Below are positions 8,244 through 17,191 of a stretch of 38,726 bases of DNA, piece after piece. Each line of letters begins with the position of its first letter. Within the stretch, counting starts at the first letter, position 1. The stretch is taken from contig JAMXLL010000109.1 in NCBI GenBank assembly GCA_024281015.1, positions 1 through 38,726 on the forward strand, in the 5' to 3' direction. The notes under the pieces were generated by a model that did not search any database, had not been told where the DNA came from, and saw only the letters and a program-made list of their open reading frames with translations. The position numbers and the translations under genes are program-made. Source of the DNA: Candidatus Binataceae bacterium (GTDB lineage Bacteria > Desulfobacterota > Binatia > Binatales > Binataceae).

Positions 8244-9950
8244 ATGCAGTACGATCTGATCATTCGCAACGGCACCGTTATCGACGGCTCCGGGATGCCG
8301 CGTTATCGGGCTGACGTCGGAATTGCCGCAGGCAAGATTGCGAGCATCGGCCGGCTGCGCGACAGCGCCCGGGAAGTCATCGATGCCGAAGGCCATGTCG
8401 TCACGCCGGGAATTATTGACGCGCACACTCATATGGACGCGCAGGTCTTCTGGGATCCCCTCGGCACCTGCTCCTGCTGGCACGGTATTACGAGCGTCGT
8501 GATGGGGAATTGCGGCTTTTCACTGGCGCCATGCGCCGAAAAAGACAAACTGCTGGTGATGCGTAATCTCGAACGCGCGGAGGACATCGCCCCCGAGGCT
8601 ATGGAAGCCGGGATTAAATGGGCGTGGACCACCTTTCCTGAGTACCTGGACGCGGTCCATCGCACCCCCAAGGGGATTAATTACGCAGCGTACATTGGCC
8701 ATTCTGCACTGCGCACCTATGTCATGGGCGAGCGGGCGTTTTCGAGCGAGGCCAACGAAGATGATCTGCAGGCGATGAAGCGCGAGGTCCGCAATGCTAT
8801 CTCGGCCGGCGCCATCGGCTTTACCACCTCCCGAACCCGCAACCATCAGACTCCTGACGGGCAGCCGGTCGCCAGTCGCCTGGCGAGCTGGAATGAGGTC
8901 CGGGAACTGGTCGGCGTCATGGGAGAGTTGAATGCTGGCATTTTCGAGATAGCGGGCGAGGACACTGGTGTTGAAGGGCCGCGGGTCACCGACTATCTAG
9001 GCCGGCTGAAGGGAATCGCCACTGAAACCGGCGTGCCGGTGACGTTTGGAATGTTCAGTACGCGGCGCGCCCCGGATTATTGGCGCCAATACTTTACGCT
9101 CGCAGACGAGACGGCGGCTGCGGGTGGTCGGATGTTTATTCAAGTCCATAGCCGTGCGCTGAACGTGCTGCTGTCCTTTGAGACCGTCACGCCTTTCGAT
9201 CGGCTACCCGTCTGGCGAGAATTCCGCAAGCTGCCGCTAGCCGAGCAGGAAGCGCGGCTGCGCGACCCGGAGATGCGGCGAACGCTGGTCGACGCGGCAC
9301 GCGAGCGGCGCCAGGAGCGGCCAGTGGGACCGGAACCACGAAATGCCAATTTCAAATGGCTGTTCCCGCTAGACCGGGCTTTGCCACCGTATCGTTCGGT
9401 CGCTCAAATTGCAGAAGAATCGAACAAAGACCCGGTCGACGTGATGATCGATTTGGCATTGGCTAAGAATCTCAAGCAGTTTTTTATTCAGACGCTGACC
9501 AACGAGGACCAGGGTCATGTGCTCGAAATGATGCGGCATCCGCGCTCGGTAGTGACCTTTTCCGATTCCGGCGCGCACGTCTCTCAGATTATGGACTCTT
9601 CGCTGCAGACCCATTTCTTGAGTTACTGGGTGCGCGAGAAGGAAGAGTTCAGCCTTGAGCAGGCGATACGAATGCTGACATTTGTCCCAGCATCGCATTG
9701 GGGGCTTCGGGGCCGCGGCCTATTGAGGGAAGGTTATGCAGCCGACGTGATCGTATTTGATCCGGCCAAAATCACGCCGGAGTTGCCGAAGCTGGAATAC
9801 GACCTGCCGGCCGGCGCTCGCCGCCTGAAGCAAAAGGCGAGTGGCCTGCTCGCAACCGTAGTAAACGGACAAACAGTGCTGCGCAACAACGAACCTACCG
9901 GCGCCCTGCCCGGCCAACTGTTGCGCGGCCCGCTCGCGAATCCGAACTAA
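8244..9950 (+). CDS. N-acyl-D-amino-acid deacylase-family amidohydrolase
   Basis: A 568-residue metal-dependent amidohydrolase starting at ATG 8244 with GAGGAGG 8-14 bases upstream; an upstream in-frame start at 8181 is not supported. Residues 1-55 form the small beta-sandwich (YDLIIRNGTVIDGSG). DAHTHMD supplies the two metal-binding His residues (61 and 63). The Cys in GNCGFSLAP (residue 90) corresponds to the bridging Cys of D-aminoacylases. IGHSALR and FSDSGAHVSQ give later ligands and the catalytic Asp. The C-terminus returns to the beta-sandwich (GYAADVIVFDPAKI). D-aminoacylases release D-amino acids from N-acyl derivatives; many relatives act on dihydropyrimidines or unknown amides. Actual substrate unknown. 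Transcription ends at a strong terminator. Confidence 0.9.
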   Translation: MQYDLIIRNGTVIDGSGMPRYRADVGIAAGKIASIGRLRDSAREVIDAEGHVVTPGIIDAHTHMDAQVFWDPLGTCSCWHGITSVVMGNCGFSLAPCAEKDKLLVMRNLERAEDIAPEAMEAGIKWAWTTFPEYLDAVHRTPKGINYAAYIGHSALRTYVMGERAFSSEANEDDLQAMKREVRNAISAGAIGFTTSRTRNHQTPDGQPVASRLASWNEVRELVGVMGELNAGIFEIAGEDTGVEGPRVTDYLGRLKGIATETGVPVTFGMFSTRRAPDYWRQYFTLADETAAAGGRMFIQVHSRALNVLLSFETVTPFDRLPVWREFRKLPLAEQEARLRDPEMRRTLVDAARERRQERPVGPEPRNANFKWLFPLDRALPPYRSVAQIAEESNKDPVDVMIDLALAKNLKQFFIQTLTNEDQGHVLEMMRHPRSVVTFSDSGAHVSQIMDSSLQTHFLSYWVREKEEFSLEQAIRMLTFVPASHWGLRGRGLLREGYAADVIVFDPAKITPELPKLEYDLPAGARRLKQKASGLLATVVNGQTVLRNNEPTGALPGQLLRGPLANPN

Positions 9951-9975
9951 GATCAGCGTTGCGCTTCGTGATATG

Positions 9976-10012
9976 GCGGGCGCGGACCCTTCGGTCTGCG
10001 CCCGCTTTGTTC
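9976..10012 (+). terminator. Intrinsic terminator after the amidohydrolase gene
   Basis: A 13-base-pair stem (9976-9988 with 9993-10005, one G-U pair) closes a 4-base loop and is followed by TTTGTTCGTT. It lies 25 bases after the amidohydrolase stop. This is the clearest Rho-independent terminator in the window. The rest of the gap to 10252 contains only a weaker G-rich/C-rich hairpin at 10185-10203. Confidence 0.85.
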
Positions 10013-10252
10013 GTTATTGAATAATATCGTACTGATTCTCATCGCCTGCCCGCGGAAAATACCACGGCTAAAAACATCGACGAGCTTATAGCTGTTTCCG
10101 CCATGCGCGGTGCTGCATTCGCCGGCCGGCAAGTTGTCGATCTGGCAGCCCTGTTGCAGCCCCCGAGCTCAGCGCGGAGCGGCGGGGGGAACATTTGTCC
10201 CCCAAATCTGAGGGCCGCGACAACTACTTACGAAGGGCTGTCGGCTTCAGCT

Positions 10253-11869
10253 TCAGGTGATTGAATTCCTGGGACTTCCTGGCGGGGTGCGTAGCGAATA
10301 TTCTTTCATCTTTTTCTGCAGGGTAATCCGCGAGATTCCTAGTGACTGTGCGGTCCTTGATACATTGTTTTTATGCTGGAGAAGCGCCTCCGCGATAATG
10401 TTGCGGGCACACGCCGCCAGCCTATCGTTCAGGGATTGCTGCTTGGTTGCTATCGGTGCCGGCATCGCCACGGACCCATTGGCCGGCGCTCCGGCTCGCG
10501 CCGCTTCACGCCTGATACCCGCAATCGCTGGTTCGCGAGATAAATGGTGCGGCCCAATCGCATCGCCATTGCGTGCAATTACCACGGCGCGGTCGATTTC
10601 GTTTTGTAGTTGGCGCACATTGCCGGGCCATTCAGCGTTCGTCAGCATGTCGAGCGCCTCGGGAGTAAGCCGGTCAATCCGCTTCCGATAGCGCGCGGCC
10701 GCACGCTCGAGAAAAAGCAATGCTAGCGCCGGAATATCCTCGCGCCGATCGCGAAGCGGTGGAACCCGAATGGGAAAGGCAGCCAGCCGGTAATAGAGGT
10801 CCTTGCGGAATTTGTTCTCCTCAATCGCGGCTTCCAAATCGCGGTTAGTCGCCGACAGCACGCGGACATCGATCTTATGCGTACGCGTATCACCGACCGC
10901 AGTTACCTCCTGCTCTTCAAGCGCGCGCAAGAGTTTTGGCTGCATTGCCATCGGCATATCACCGATCTCGTCAAGGAAAAGCACCCCGCCCGAGGCGACC
11001 CTCAAAAGCCCGGGTTTGTCTTCGAGCGCGCTCGTGAATGCGCCCCGGCGATGGCCGAATAGTTCGCTCTCCATTAGCCCGTCCGGTATCGCAGCGCAGT
11101 TCAGAGCCATGAATGGGCCCCCTGCGCGATCGCTAGTGCGATGAATGGCGCGTGCGACTAGTTCTTTCCCGGCCCCAGTCTCGCCTTCGATCAATACGCT
11201 GATGGAGGCTGCTGCCGCCGCTTCCATCAGGTTGAACATTTCGAGCATCGCGGGACTGTTGGCGATAATCTCCGAGAAAAGATCATGGCGGGCCAATTGG
11301 CGGCGTAGAGCACCGACCTCTGCGCGAAGTTTATCGGCCGATGCCTTCATCGCGCCGAAGCGGCCGGCATTTTCGAGCGCGATAGCGATGTGCGGGCCAA
11401 GTTGCACGAGCATCGCCATATCTTCGTCACTGAAAGGCGGCTCGCCGCTCGGTCTGACCGCCTCGATAACACCAAACCGCCGCTCCCCCGCGAGCAACGG
11501 GACGGCGAGCATTGGACCGGTACTAATGCCCGTCTGGCGATCTATGTCGGAATAATGTCGTTCGTCGTGCTGGGCGTTAATGATGAGTTCCGGGGCGCGA
11601 TTGCGTAGCACCGCTCCGGCCACCCCGTGGTCCGCGGGCATGCGCATCCCGGCGAGGCGCTGACCTGCTTCAGTATTGTCTTCCGAATTGTAGGCGAATT
11701 CCAGTTCGTTACGCGCTTCGTCCAGCAGCAACAGTGATACACCGCGGGCCGGCAGTACTTGCCTCAAGCGCTGCGCGACATACGGGATGAGCTCGTCGAT
11801 ATCGGTTCGCTGGGCGAACGCGTTAGCGAGCTCATGGATAATGGCCGACCTGTCCTCGTCTTGCACCAC
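10253..11869 (-). CDS. Sigma-54-dependent transcriptional activator with GAF sensor domain
   Basis: A 538-residue enhancer-binding protein. Residues about 20-170 form a GAF sensor domain, followed by a short coiled-coil linker. The AAA+ domain spans about 200-435 with Walker A GETGAGKE (229-236), Walker B GVLFLDEIG (295-303), sensor SATNRDLE and an arginine region FRKDLYYRL. A Fis-type helix-turn-helix closes the protein (NNVSRTAQSLGISRITLQKK). It would bind enhancers and remodel RNA polymerase with RpoN. The loop that touches sigma-54 is GAFTSA (276-281) rather than the usual GAFTGA; the essential Thr is kept. The start is GTG 11869, with only a poor ribosome site. It is divergent from hldE. 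The target and ligand are unknown; a sigma-54 promoter lies before flp in this window. Confidence 0.93.
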   Translation of the reverse strand: MVQDEDRSAIIHELANAFAQRTDIDELIPYVAQRLRQVLPARGVSLLLLDEARNELEFAYNSEDNTEAGQRLAGMRMPADHGVAGAVLRNRAPELIINAQHDERHYSDIDRQTGISTGPMLAVPLLAGERRFGVIEAVRPSGEPPFSDEDMAMLVQLGPHIAIALENAGRFGAMKASADKLRAEVGALRRQLARHDLFSEIIANSPAMLEMFNLMEAAAAASISVLIEGETGAGKELVARAIHRTSDRAGGPFMALNCAAIPDGLMESELFGHRRGAFTSALEDKPGLLRVASGGVLFLDEIGDMPMAMQPKLLRALEEQEVTAVGDTRTHKIDVRVLSATNRDLEAAIEENKFRKDLYYRLAAFPIRVPPLRDRREDIPALALLFLERAAARYRKRIDRLTPEALDMLTNAEWPGNVRQLQNEIDRAVVIARNGDAIGPHHLSREPAIAGIRREAARAGAPANGSVAMPAPIATKQQSLNDRLAACARNIIAEALLQHKNNVSRTAQSLGISRITLQKKMKEYSLRTPPGSPRNSIT

Positions 11870-12077
11870 GGCCGTTGTTTCCCCGAACTATTCTGCTTTT
11901 ATCCCAAAAAGCCGACCAACAGTCTATTCAGCAGAACAGAATCGACAACTTAACAGGCAGCTACCGAGATGCAAGGGGGGCTCCACGTTTTTCCGCTTCC
12001 CGGCGCCCCGAGCCGCGGGTAATGGCAACCGCAGCAAGCTTAAACCTTTCAATGCAATTCCCTATGATTACGTGCTG

Positions 12078-13670
12078 ATGGCCAAAGTTGAAAGGAACAA
12101 CCGCCGCCCGACTCGGCATCGCAGCCCGAACCTGCTGCACCTGCCTGACACCAAGCCGCTCAGGGTGGTAGTTGCCGGCGAAGTCATCCTGGATCGCTAC
12201 GTGTGGGGCGAGGTGGAGCGGATCTCGCCCGAGGCGCCCATTCCGGTCCTGCGAGCGCATCACCGCGAGGAGAAGCCCGGCAATGCCGGGTTCGTGATGG
12301 CCAATCTGCGCGCGCTTGGGGCGCGTCCGGCGGCATTCAGTGTCGTCGGTGATGACCACGGCGGAAGGATGTTGCGCGCGATGTTTCGCGATCTCGAAAT
12401 CGACACACGCGGGTTGATCGTCGACCCGGACCGGCCGACCATCATCAAGGAACGCATGCTGGGCTCGGTGCAATCCGCCAAACGGGCCACCCAACAGTTA
12501 CTAAGGGTCGACGATGAGGATAGCAGCGCGCTGGCGCCGCAACGGCAAGATGAGCTGGCCGGTCGTCTCGACCGGGTGCTCGAGCGGGCAGATGGCGTGC
12601 TCGTCTCCGACATCAACAAGGGCGTGCTGAGTGCGCAGCTCCTCAGGCAATTGATTGAGGGCGCGAACCGCCACCGGATTCCGATCGTGATCGATCCGCG
12701 TCTGAGCACCGATTATTCAATTTATCGGGGTGCTACTGCAATAACGCCGAACCGCTACGAGACGGAGACGGCGACGGGCATGAAATTGACCGATCGCGAC
12801 GCGTGGCGCAGGGCGGCCGATAGCCTGGTGCGGAAACTTCGCCTGCGCGCTTGTCTCGTCACCTTGGACCGCGACGGAATGTACCTGGCGGAAAGCCGCG
12901 GCCGAGGCTCGTTCATCTCGACCTCGCCGCGCGAGGTTTATGACGTTACGGGGGCCGGTGATGTCGTGCTGGCGGTGTTCGGCCTGCTCACGATAGCGGG
13001 CCTGGGGTTCGCCTCGGCAGCAGCATTGGCTAATATCGCCGCCGGTCTGGAGGTCGGGCGTCTTGGCACTGAGATAATCTCCCGGGATGACCTGGCCCGG
13101 GCACTCGCACCTGCTCACGCCAGCATCGAACGCAAAATCGTTTCCGTGGAGGAATTGCAGGCTCTGCTAGAACCCAAACGACGTACCGGGCAACAAATTG
13201 TCTTCACGAATGGATGCTTCGACTTGTTGCACGCGGGCCATCTTCAGCTCTTGAGCTTCGCCCGTGCGCAAGGTGATGTGCTGGTCGTTGGAATCAACAG
13301 TGATCGCACCGTGCACATGATCAAAGGCGAACAGCGCCCAATCTATCCAGCCGCAGAGCGGGCCCGTCTTCTTGCTGCTATGGAGATGGTTGATCATGTG
13401 GTGGTTTTTGATGAGCCGCGCGCCGAGCACATTGTCCGTGAGTTGCGCCCTGACGTGCTGGTCAAGGGAGCAGATTGGCGCGGCCAGACGGTAGATGGCC
13501 AGGAGTTCGTCGAATCCAGTGGCGGCCAAGTGTTGTTGGCGCCCTTGCTCGAAGGCTACAGCACAACTGCTACCATTAAACGGTTGCGCGAAGAGGCCGC
13601 AGCCGCGGTTTCATTGCCTGCACCCGGCGGCGAACCTCAGCGCCGCCAACCAAAGCGCCCTAAGGTATGA
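12078..13670 (+). CDS. hldE: Bifunctional heptose-7-phosphate kinase / heptose-1-phosphate adenylyltransferase
   Basis: HldE makes ADP-heptose for the LPS inner core: the N-terminal domain phosphorylates heptose 7-phosphate at C1 and the C-terminal domain adenylylates the product. From ATG 12078 the protein has 530 residues. The ribokinase/PfkB part contains DRYVWGEVERISPEAPIPVL near the start and the catalytic DVTGAGD (289-295). The nucleotidyltransferase part starts with FTNGCFDLLHAGH (HxGH about 385-388) and ends with EGYSTTATIKR, a signature of this family. About 25 disordered residues follow. An ORF extension back to 11787 overlaps the divergent regulator and looks spurious. Ribosome binding before 12078 is weak. 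Its last 34 bases overlap the 3' end of convergent murJ. This gene is good evidence for an LPS outer membrane. Confidence 0.94.
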   Translation: MAKVERNNRRPTRHRSPNLLHLPDTKPLRVVVAGEVILDRYVWGEVERISPEAPIPVLRAHHREEKPGNAGFVMANLRALGARPAAFSVVGDDHGGRMLRAMFRDLEIDTRGLIVDPDRPTIIKERMLGSVQSAKRATQQLLRVDDEDSSALAPQRQDELAGRLDRVLERADGVLVSDINKGVLSAQLLRQLIEGANRHRIPIVIDPRLSTDYSIYRGATAITPNRYETETATGMKLTDRDAWRRAADSLVRKLRLRACLVTLDRDGMYLAESRGRGSFISTSPREVYDVTGAGDVVLAVFGLLTIAGLGFASAAALANIAAGLEVGRLGTEIISRDDLARALAPAHASIERKIVSVEELQALLEPKRRTGQQIVFTNGCFDLLHAGHLQLLSFARAQGDVLVVGINSDRTVHMIKGEQRPIYPAAERARLLAAMEMVDHVVVFDEPRAEHIVRELRPDVLVKGADWRGQTVDGQEFVESSGGQVLLAPLLEGYSTTATIKRLREEAAAAVSLPAPGGEPQRRQPKRPKV

Positions 13671-15277
13671 GCGTTCAGGCGGTCCAGCTCTGGTATCCTC
13701 AGCCAAAAAGCCAGCCCGATATAGACCGCCGCATAAGTCGGAATTACGCCGAGGGCGGTGAGACGCGGTCCGCTGTGTAACGCGTATTTCACCGCCACTG
13801 CGGTAATCGATGCGGCTAATGCCATAGCCCACAGGCGTAGCAGATAGGCACGGCCGATTCCGGTGGCGCCGAGCCGGCGATTGAGTCTCCTGCGCAACAG
13901 GTAAAATTCCGCCCAGGCCGCGAGTCCAGCCGAGGCACTCAAAGCCACCACACCCCACCGGCGCTCTATCCCTAGCTCGGGCGGCAGGACAATTGCGCCC
14001 AGGTATCCCAGCACCAACGTCAACCCAACCCGCACCAAAGCGAAGCGAAGCGGCGTGCGGGTATCCGACAGCGCGTAATAGGTCGAATTGTAAAGCCGGC
14101 TCATCGTCGCCGCGAGCATTCCTATCGCCGAGCCGGCCAGTATCGACCAGACGTAAATCGCATCGCGATGACCAAATTTACCCGATTGGAAAAGCAATGC
14201 CACGATCACATCGCCGATAAAAAGAAACGCGGCGGCTGACGGAACAACCAAAAACGAGATCTGCCGCAACCCAGCATTAAGACGCGCTTGCAAGAGTTCG
14301 GCGCTGGCGCCCGAAGCACCGCTGCCGGTCGAAGAACCGCTCGCTCGCGACATCGTCGGCAGTTCGGCCGCCGCCACTGACATTCCGAAGAGGCTGATCG
14401 GTAGTAGGTAGAGGATTTGTGCGTAGTTGAGCGCGGCAACGGCGCCGGTGGGCAACAGACTCGCGAGCAGATTATCGATATAGCCGCTGACCTGGGCCAC
14501 TCCGCGACTCGCCACCACCGGCAAGAGGTTGCTGAAAACTACTCCTAATTCCGTCCGCACCCGGGCGATGTGAAGCTGAAAACTGCCGAGCATCGGCAAA
14601 GTTTGTGGCAACTGCACCAGGATCTGGAGCAGCGCGCCTGCCACCGATCCCCAGGCGATATCAATGGCCAGCCGCTGCTGAGAAGCACGCGGTCCATAGA
14701 CCAGCAATGCCGCAATTATCGCCAGATTCCAGGCAACCGGCGCAGCGTATGACGCAAAAAAACGATGATGGCTGTTAAGAACGCCGAGGCACCACGCCGA
14801 CATTACCAGCATCCCGGCGCCGGGAAATAAAACCTGCACGATCCGAATCGTCAGCAGCCGTGTCTCGCCATGAAAGCCGGGAGCGATCGCATCAATCAAC
14901 CAGGGGGCCCCCAGTACTCCGAGCAGCACCAGCAGCGCAATTGCTCCAGCTAGAATGGCGCCGACCGCCCATGCCACCAAATCCGCCTCTTCGGCGTTTC
15001 CTTGACTCAAGAGCCGGCTGTACACGGGTATAAACGATGCGGATAGAACACCCTCGCCGAACAGGTTCTGGAGGATATTTGGAACGCGAAACCCGGCCTT
15101 GAAAGCGTCGGCCGCCGCGGAGTTGCCGAGATAATGCGCAAAAATGCCCTCGCGCACCAAGCCCGCGATACGGCTCAGTAAGATTCCTGCAGCTACTACG
15201 GCCGCCAGATTAGGGGCGACTTTTAAACGAGGACTAGCGCCACCGCTCTCTTCAGAAACCGGGGCCGCGCGGGCCAT
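13637..15277 (-). CDS. murJ: Lipid II flippase MurJ (MviN family)
   Basis: MurJ moves lipid-linked peptidoglycan precursor across the inner membrane. Starting at ATG 15277, 546 residues, it shows the MOP-superfamily pattern of about 14 hydrophobic segments and the family motifs ILLSRIAGLVREGIFAHYLG, FRVPNILQNLFGEGVLSASFIPVYS and SNLLPVVASRGVAQVSGYIDN. The 15277 start is chosen because GGAGG lies 8 bases upstream; ATG 15290-15292 and the 66-residue longer frame have no such support. A Ser/Gly/Ala-rich insert (about residues 315-330) sits in a loop. It converges with hldE and the two coding ends overlap by 34 bases. Divergent partner hemW lies 234 bases away. Confidence 0.93.
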   Translation of the reverse strand: MARAAPVSEESGGASPRLKVAPNLAAVVAAGILLSRIAGLVREGIFAHYLGNSAAADAFKAGFRVPNILQNLFGEGVLSASFIPVYSRLLSQGNAEEADLVAWAVGAILAGAIALLVLLGVLGAPWLIDAIAPGFHGETRLLTIRIVQVLFPGAGMLVMSAWCLGVLNSHHRFFASYAAPVAWNLAIIAALLVYGPRASQQRLAIDIAWGSVAGALLQILVQLPQTLPMLGSFQLHIARVRTELGVVFSNLLPVVASRGVAQVSGYIDNLLASLLPTGAVAALNYAQILYLLPISLFGMSVAAAELPTMSRASGSSTGSGASGASAELLQARLNAGLRQISFLVVPSAAAFLFIGDVIVALLFQSGKFGHRDAIYVWSILAGSAIGMLAATMSRLYNSTYYALSDTRTPLRFALVRVGLTLVLGYLGAIVLPPELGIERRWGVVALSASAGLAAWAEFYLLRRRLNRRLGATGIGRAYLLRLWAMALAASITAVAVKYALHSGPRLTALGVIPTYAAVYIGLAFWLRIPELDRLNAHTLGRFGWRR

Positions 15278-15452
15278 CAATTCAGCCTCCATCCAGACGT
15301 CTTGCGGTTCAATGGAATACGTACAGAAATTTCCCTTCGGCTGACGGCCCTCAATAAAATTCTCGATGTCGCTAATCGTCTGACCATCGATGCATTCGGC
15401 GCGAGTATATCGGCCGGCGGGGTACCAGAGTAGCCGTCTGATAAGCTTTTGG

Positions 15453-15469
15453 CCGATAGCGGCTATCGG
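15453..15469. promoter_or_regulatory. Perfect 17-base palindrome upstream of hemW
   Basis: CCGATAGC and GCTATCGG are perfect 8-base arms around a single G, in the divergent murJ-hemW gap. A one-base loop makes a hairpin unlikely, so a dimeric DNA-binding protein site is more plausible. It is 43 bases before the hemW start, 11 bases before a TACAAT -10-like hexamer (15480-15485). No -35 match at the proper spacing is visible. The binding protein is unknown. Confidence 0.45.
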
Positions 15470-15511
15470 TTGCACCGACTACAATAAGGCACGTTCCGGA
15501 GCCGCATCCCC

Positions 15512-16669
15512 GTGAGCTTTTCGCTTTATGTCCATATCCCCTACTGCCAGGCGAAATGCCCGTATTGCGACTTTAATTCATATGGCGTACAGGCATGGCC
15601 TGAAGAAGAGTACGTTGGTGCTCTAGTCGCCGAGATCAGCGAGCGGGCCAAGACGGCTCCATGGGCGGCCCGGCGAATCAAGACCATCTTCTTCGGCGGA
15701 GGTACGCCATCGTTGTTCTCGCCGGATTCGATTGGCCGCGTGATCGAAACAGCTGACCACCTGTACGGGCTCGAGCCGAGCGCGGAGATTACGCTCGAGG
15801 CGAATCCGGGTACTGTGACACAGGCTAAACTCCTCGGTTTCAAGTCGGCGGGGGTGACTCGGATTAGCTTTGGTGCACAATCTTTCAATTCGGCGACGCT
15901 CAAGTTTCTTGGTCGAATTCATAGCGCCGATGACACGCGCGAGGCAGTCAGATTCGCACATCGGGCAGGCTTCGAATGTCTCAACCTGGATTTGATATTC
16001 GCCGTGCCCGGACAACGGGTCCAGGATGTTCGCCAGGACCTTGCGCGAGCTGCAGCGCTCGGTCCAGATCATATCTCAGCCTACAATCTGACATTCGAGG
16101 AGGGGACAGCTTTTTTTAGCGAGATGAAGCGCGGTCGAATATTGCCGCTTCCGACTGACGAGCAGGCCGGGATGTACGAAGCGGTTCGTTCGGAATTACC
16201 GCGGCTTGGGTATCCGATGTATGAGATTTCGAACTATGCTCCTTCCGGACACGAGGCGCGCCACAACTTGACCTATTGGCGGGCCGAGGACTACCTGGGG
16301 GTGGGGGCCGGTGCTCATAGTTGTGCTTTGGATAAAGCCTTTTGCCATGGTCGCCGTTGGTGGAACCAGCGCTTGCCCGCCCGGTATATAGCGGAAATGT
16401 ACCGGAACGGAATCGCCGAAGGTGGTGCCGAGTTAATCGAAAAAACGACCCTGGAACAGGAATTTGTATTCCTCAATCTGCGCCTGCGCACAGGCTTTGA
16501 ACTGATGGAATTTGAGCGGCGGTTTGGCACTAGCTTCGACGCTCGTTTCGGACAAGTGGCCGGACCGTTGCTTCAAGGTGGCCTGCTGGCTCGGGAGCGG
16601 GACCGGATTTTTTTAACCGACCGAGGATTAGAGATCGCCGACTCAGTGCTGGCCGAGTTTGTCGGATAG
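15512..16669 (+). CDS. hemW: Radical SAM heme chaperone HemW (coproporphyrinogen oxidase-like)
   Basis: A 385-residue radical SAM protein with CQAKCPYC (Cys12, Cys16, Cys19) binding the 4Fe-4S cluster, FFGGGTPS near residue 63, and the HNLTYW signature in the C-terminal half. The absence of the extra Cys after the CxxxCxxC and the HNxxYW motif separate HemW, which binds and delivers heme, from true oxygen-independent coproporphyrinogen oxidase HemN. Many databases still call it oxidase-like. GTG 15512 is the start, with CGGAG about 10 bases upstream, and gives the expected N-terminus (LYVHIPYC). It begins a same-strand series with a bacterioferritin-like protein, a thioredoxin-fold protein and, further on, fur, consistent with heme and iron handling. 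Confidence 0.92.
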   Translation: MSFSLYVHIPYCQAKCPYCDFNSYGVQAWPEEEYVGALVAEISERAKTAPWAARRIKTIFFGGGTPSLFSPDSIGRVIETADHLYGLEPSAEITLEANPGTVTQAKLLGFKSAGVTRISFGAQSFNSATLKFLGRIHSADDTREAVRFAHRAGFECLNLDLIFAVPGQRVQDVRQDLARAAALGPDHISAYNLTFEEGTAFFSEMKRGRILPLPTDEQAGMYEAVRSELPRLGYPMYEISNYAPSGHEARHNLTYWRAEDYLGVGAGAHSCALDKAFCHGRRWWNQRLPARYIAEMYRNGIAEGGAELIEKTTLEQEFVFLNLRLRTGFELMEFERRFGTSFDARFGQVAGPLLQGGLLARERDRIFLTDRGLEIADSVLAEFVG

Positions 16670-16753
16670 GGTTGTTCCTCCCGGTCACTGCTCAGGAGGG
16701 CTGGCGCTGCGCCGGCTGGCGAAACGGCTCAAGCAGAACGCAGGAGAGTTGGC

Positions 16754-17191
16754 ATGGAAGACAAGCGAGAAGAAGCTATCGCGATCCTGAACGGGCTGGT
16801 GGAACTCGAACTCGCGGGCGCCGTGCGTTACACGCAATATTCCTTGATGATCTTCGGCCACGCTCGTATTCCGATCATGCATTGGATGCGACAACAGGCA
16901 TCCGAAGCGCTCACTCATGCGACCGAAGCCGGCGAGGAAGTAACGTCGATGGGCGGACGAGTGTCGTTGGACATCGGGCAGTTGGCCGGAACCCATCATG
17001 CCTCAGTCGACGAGATACTGCAGGAACTTGTAGTCCACGAACGCAGGGGCATCGAACTTTATCGAAAGTTGCTCAAGTTAACCGAAGGCTGGAGCATATC
17101 GCTGGAAGAGTTTGCCCGTGCAAAGGTCCGTGGCGAAGAAATGCACCTGGCGGAGATAGAGAAGATGCTTCGCCGGCGAGGTGATGCGTAG
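16754..17191 (+). CDS. Ferritin-like (bacterioferritin-related) diiron protein
   Basis: A 145-residue four-helix-bundle protein. Probable diiron ligands are Glu19 (ELELAGAVRYTQY), Glu51 or His55 (ASEALTHATEAGE), Glu96 (VHERRGIELYR), and Glu128 with His131 (GEEMHLAEIEKML), following the bacterioferritin ligand order. The spacing in helix B (ExxxH rather than ExxH) and the lack of a Met at the usual heme-ligand position separate it from classical Bfr, so heme binding is uncertain. ATG 16754 has AGGAGA 7 bases upstream. The gene is 84 bases after hemW and its 3' end overlaps the next gene by 8 bases, suggesting a hemW-ferritin-thioredoxin transcript. Iron storage, iron detoxification or another diiron oxidase role is possible. 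Confidence 0.85.
   Translation: MEDKREEAIAILNGLVELELAGAVRYTQYSLMIFGHARIPIMHWMRQQASEALTHATEAGEEVTSMGGRVSLDIGQLAGTHHASVDEILQELVVHERRGIELYRKLLKLTEGWSISLEEFARAKVRGEEMHLAEIEKMLRRRGDA

Noticed and set aside
10185-10203. GGGGGA/TCCCCC hairpin after the activator gene
   Set aside because: No T-run on either strand; low-complexity G/C runs explain it.
11787-12077. Upstream extension of the hldE frame
   Set aside because: It overlaps the start of the divergent sigma-54 activator and encodes Ser-rich sequence not found in HldE; ATG 12078 gives the family N-terminus.
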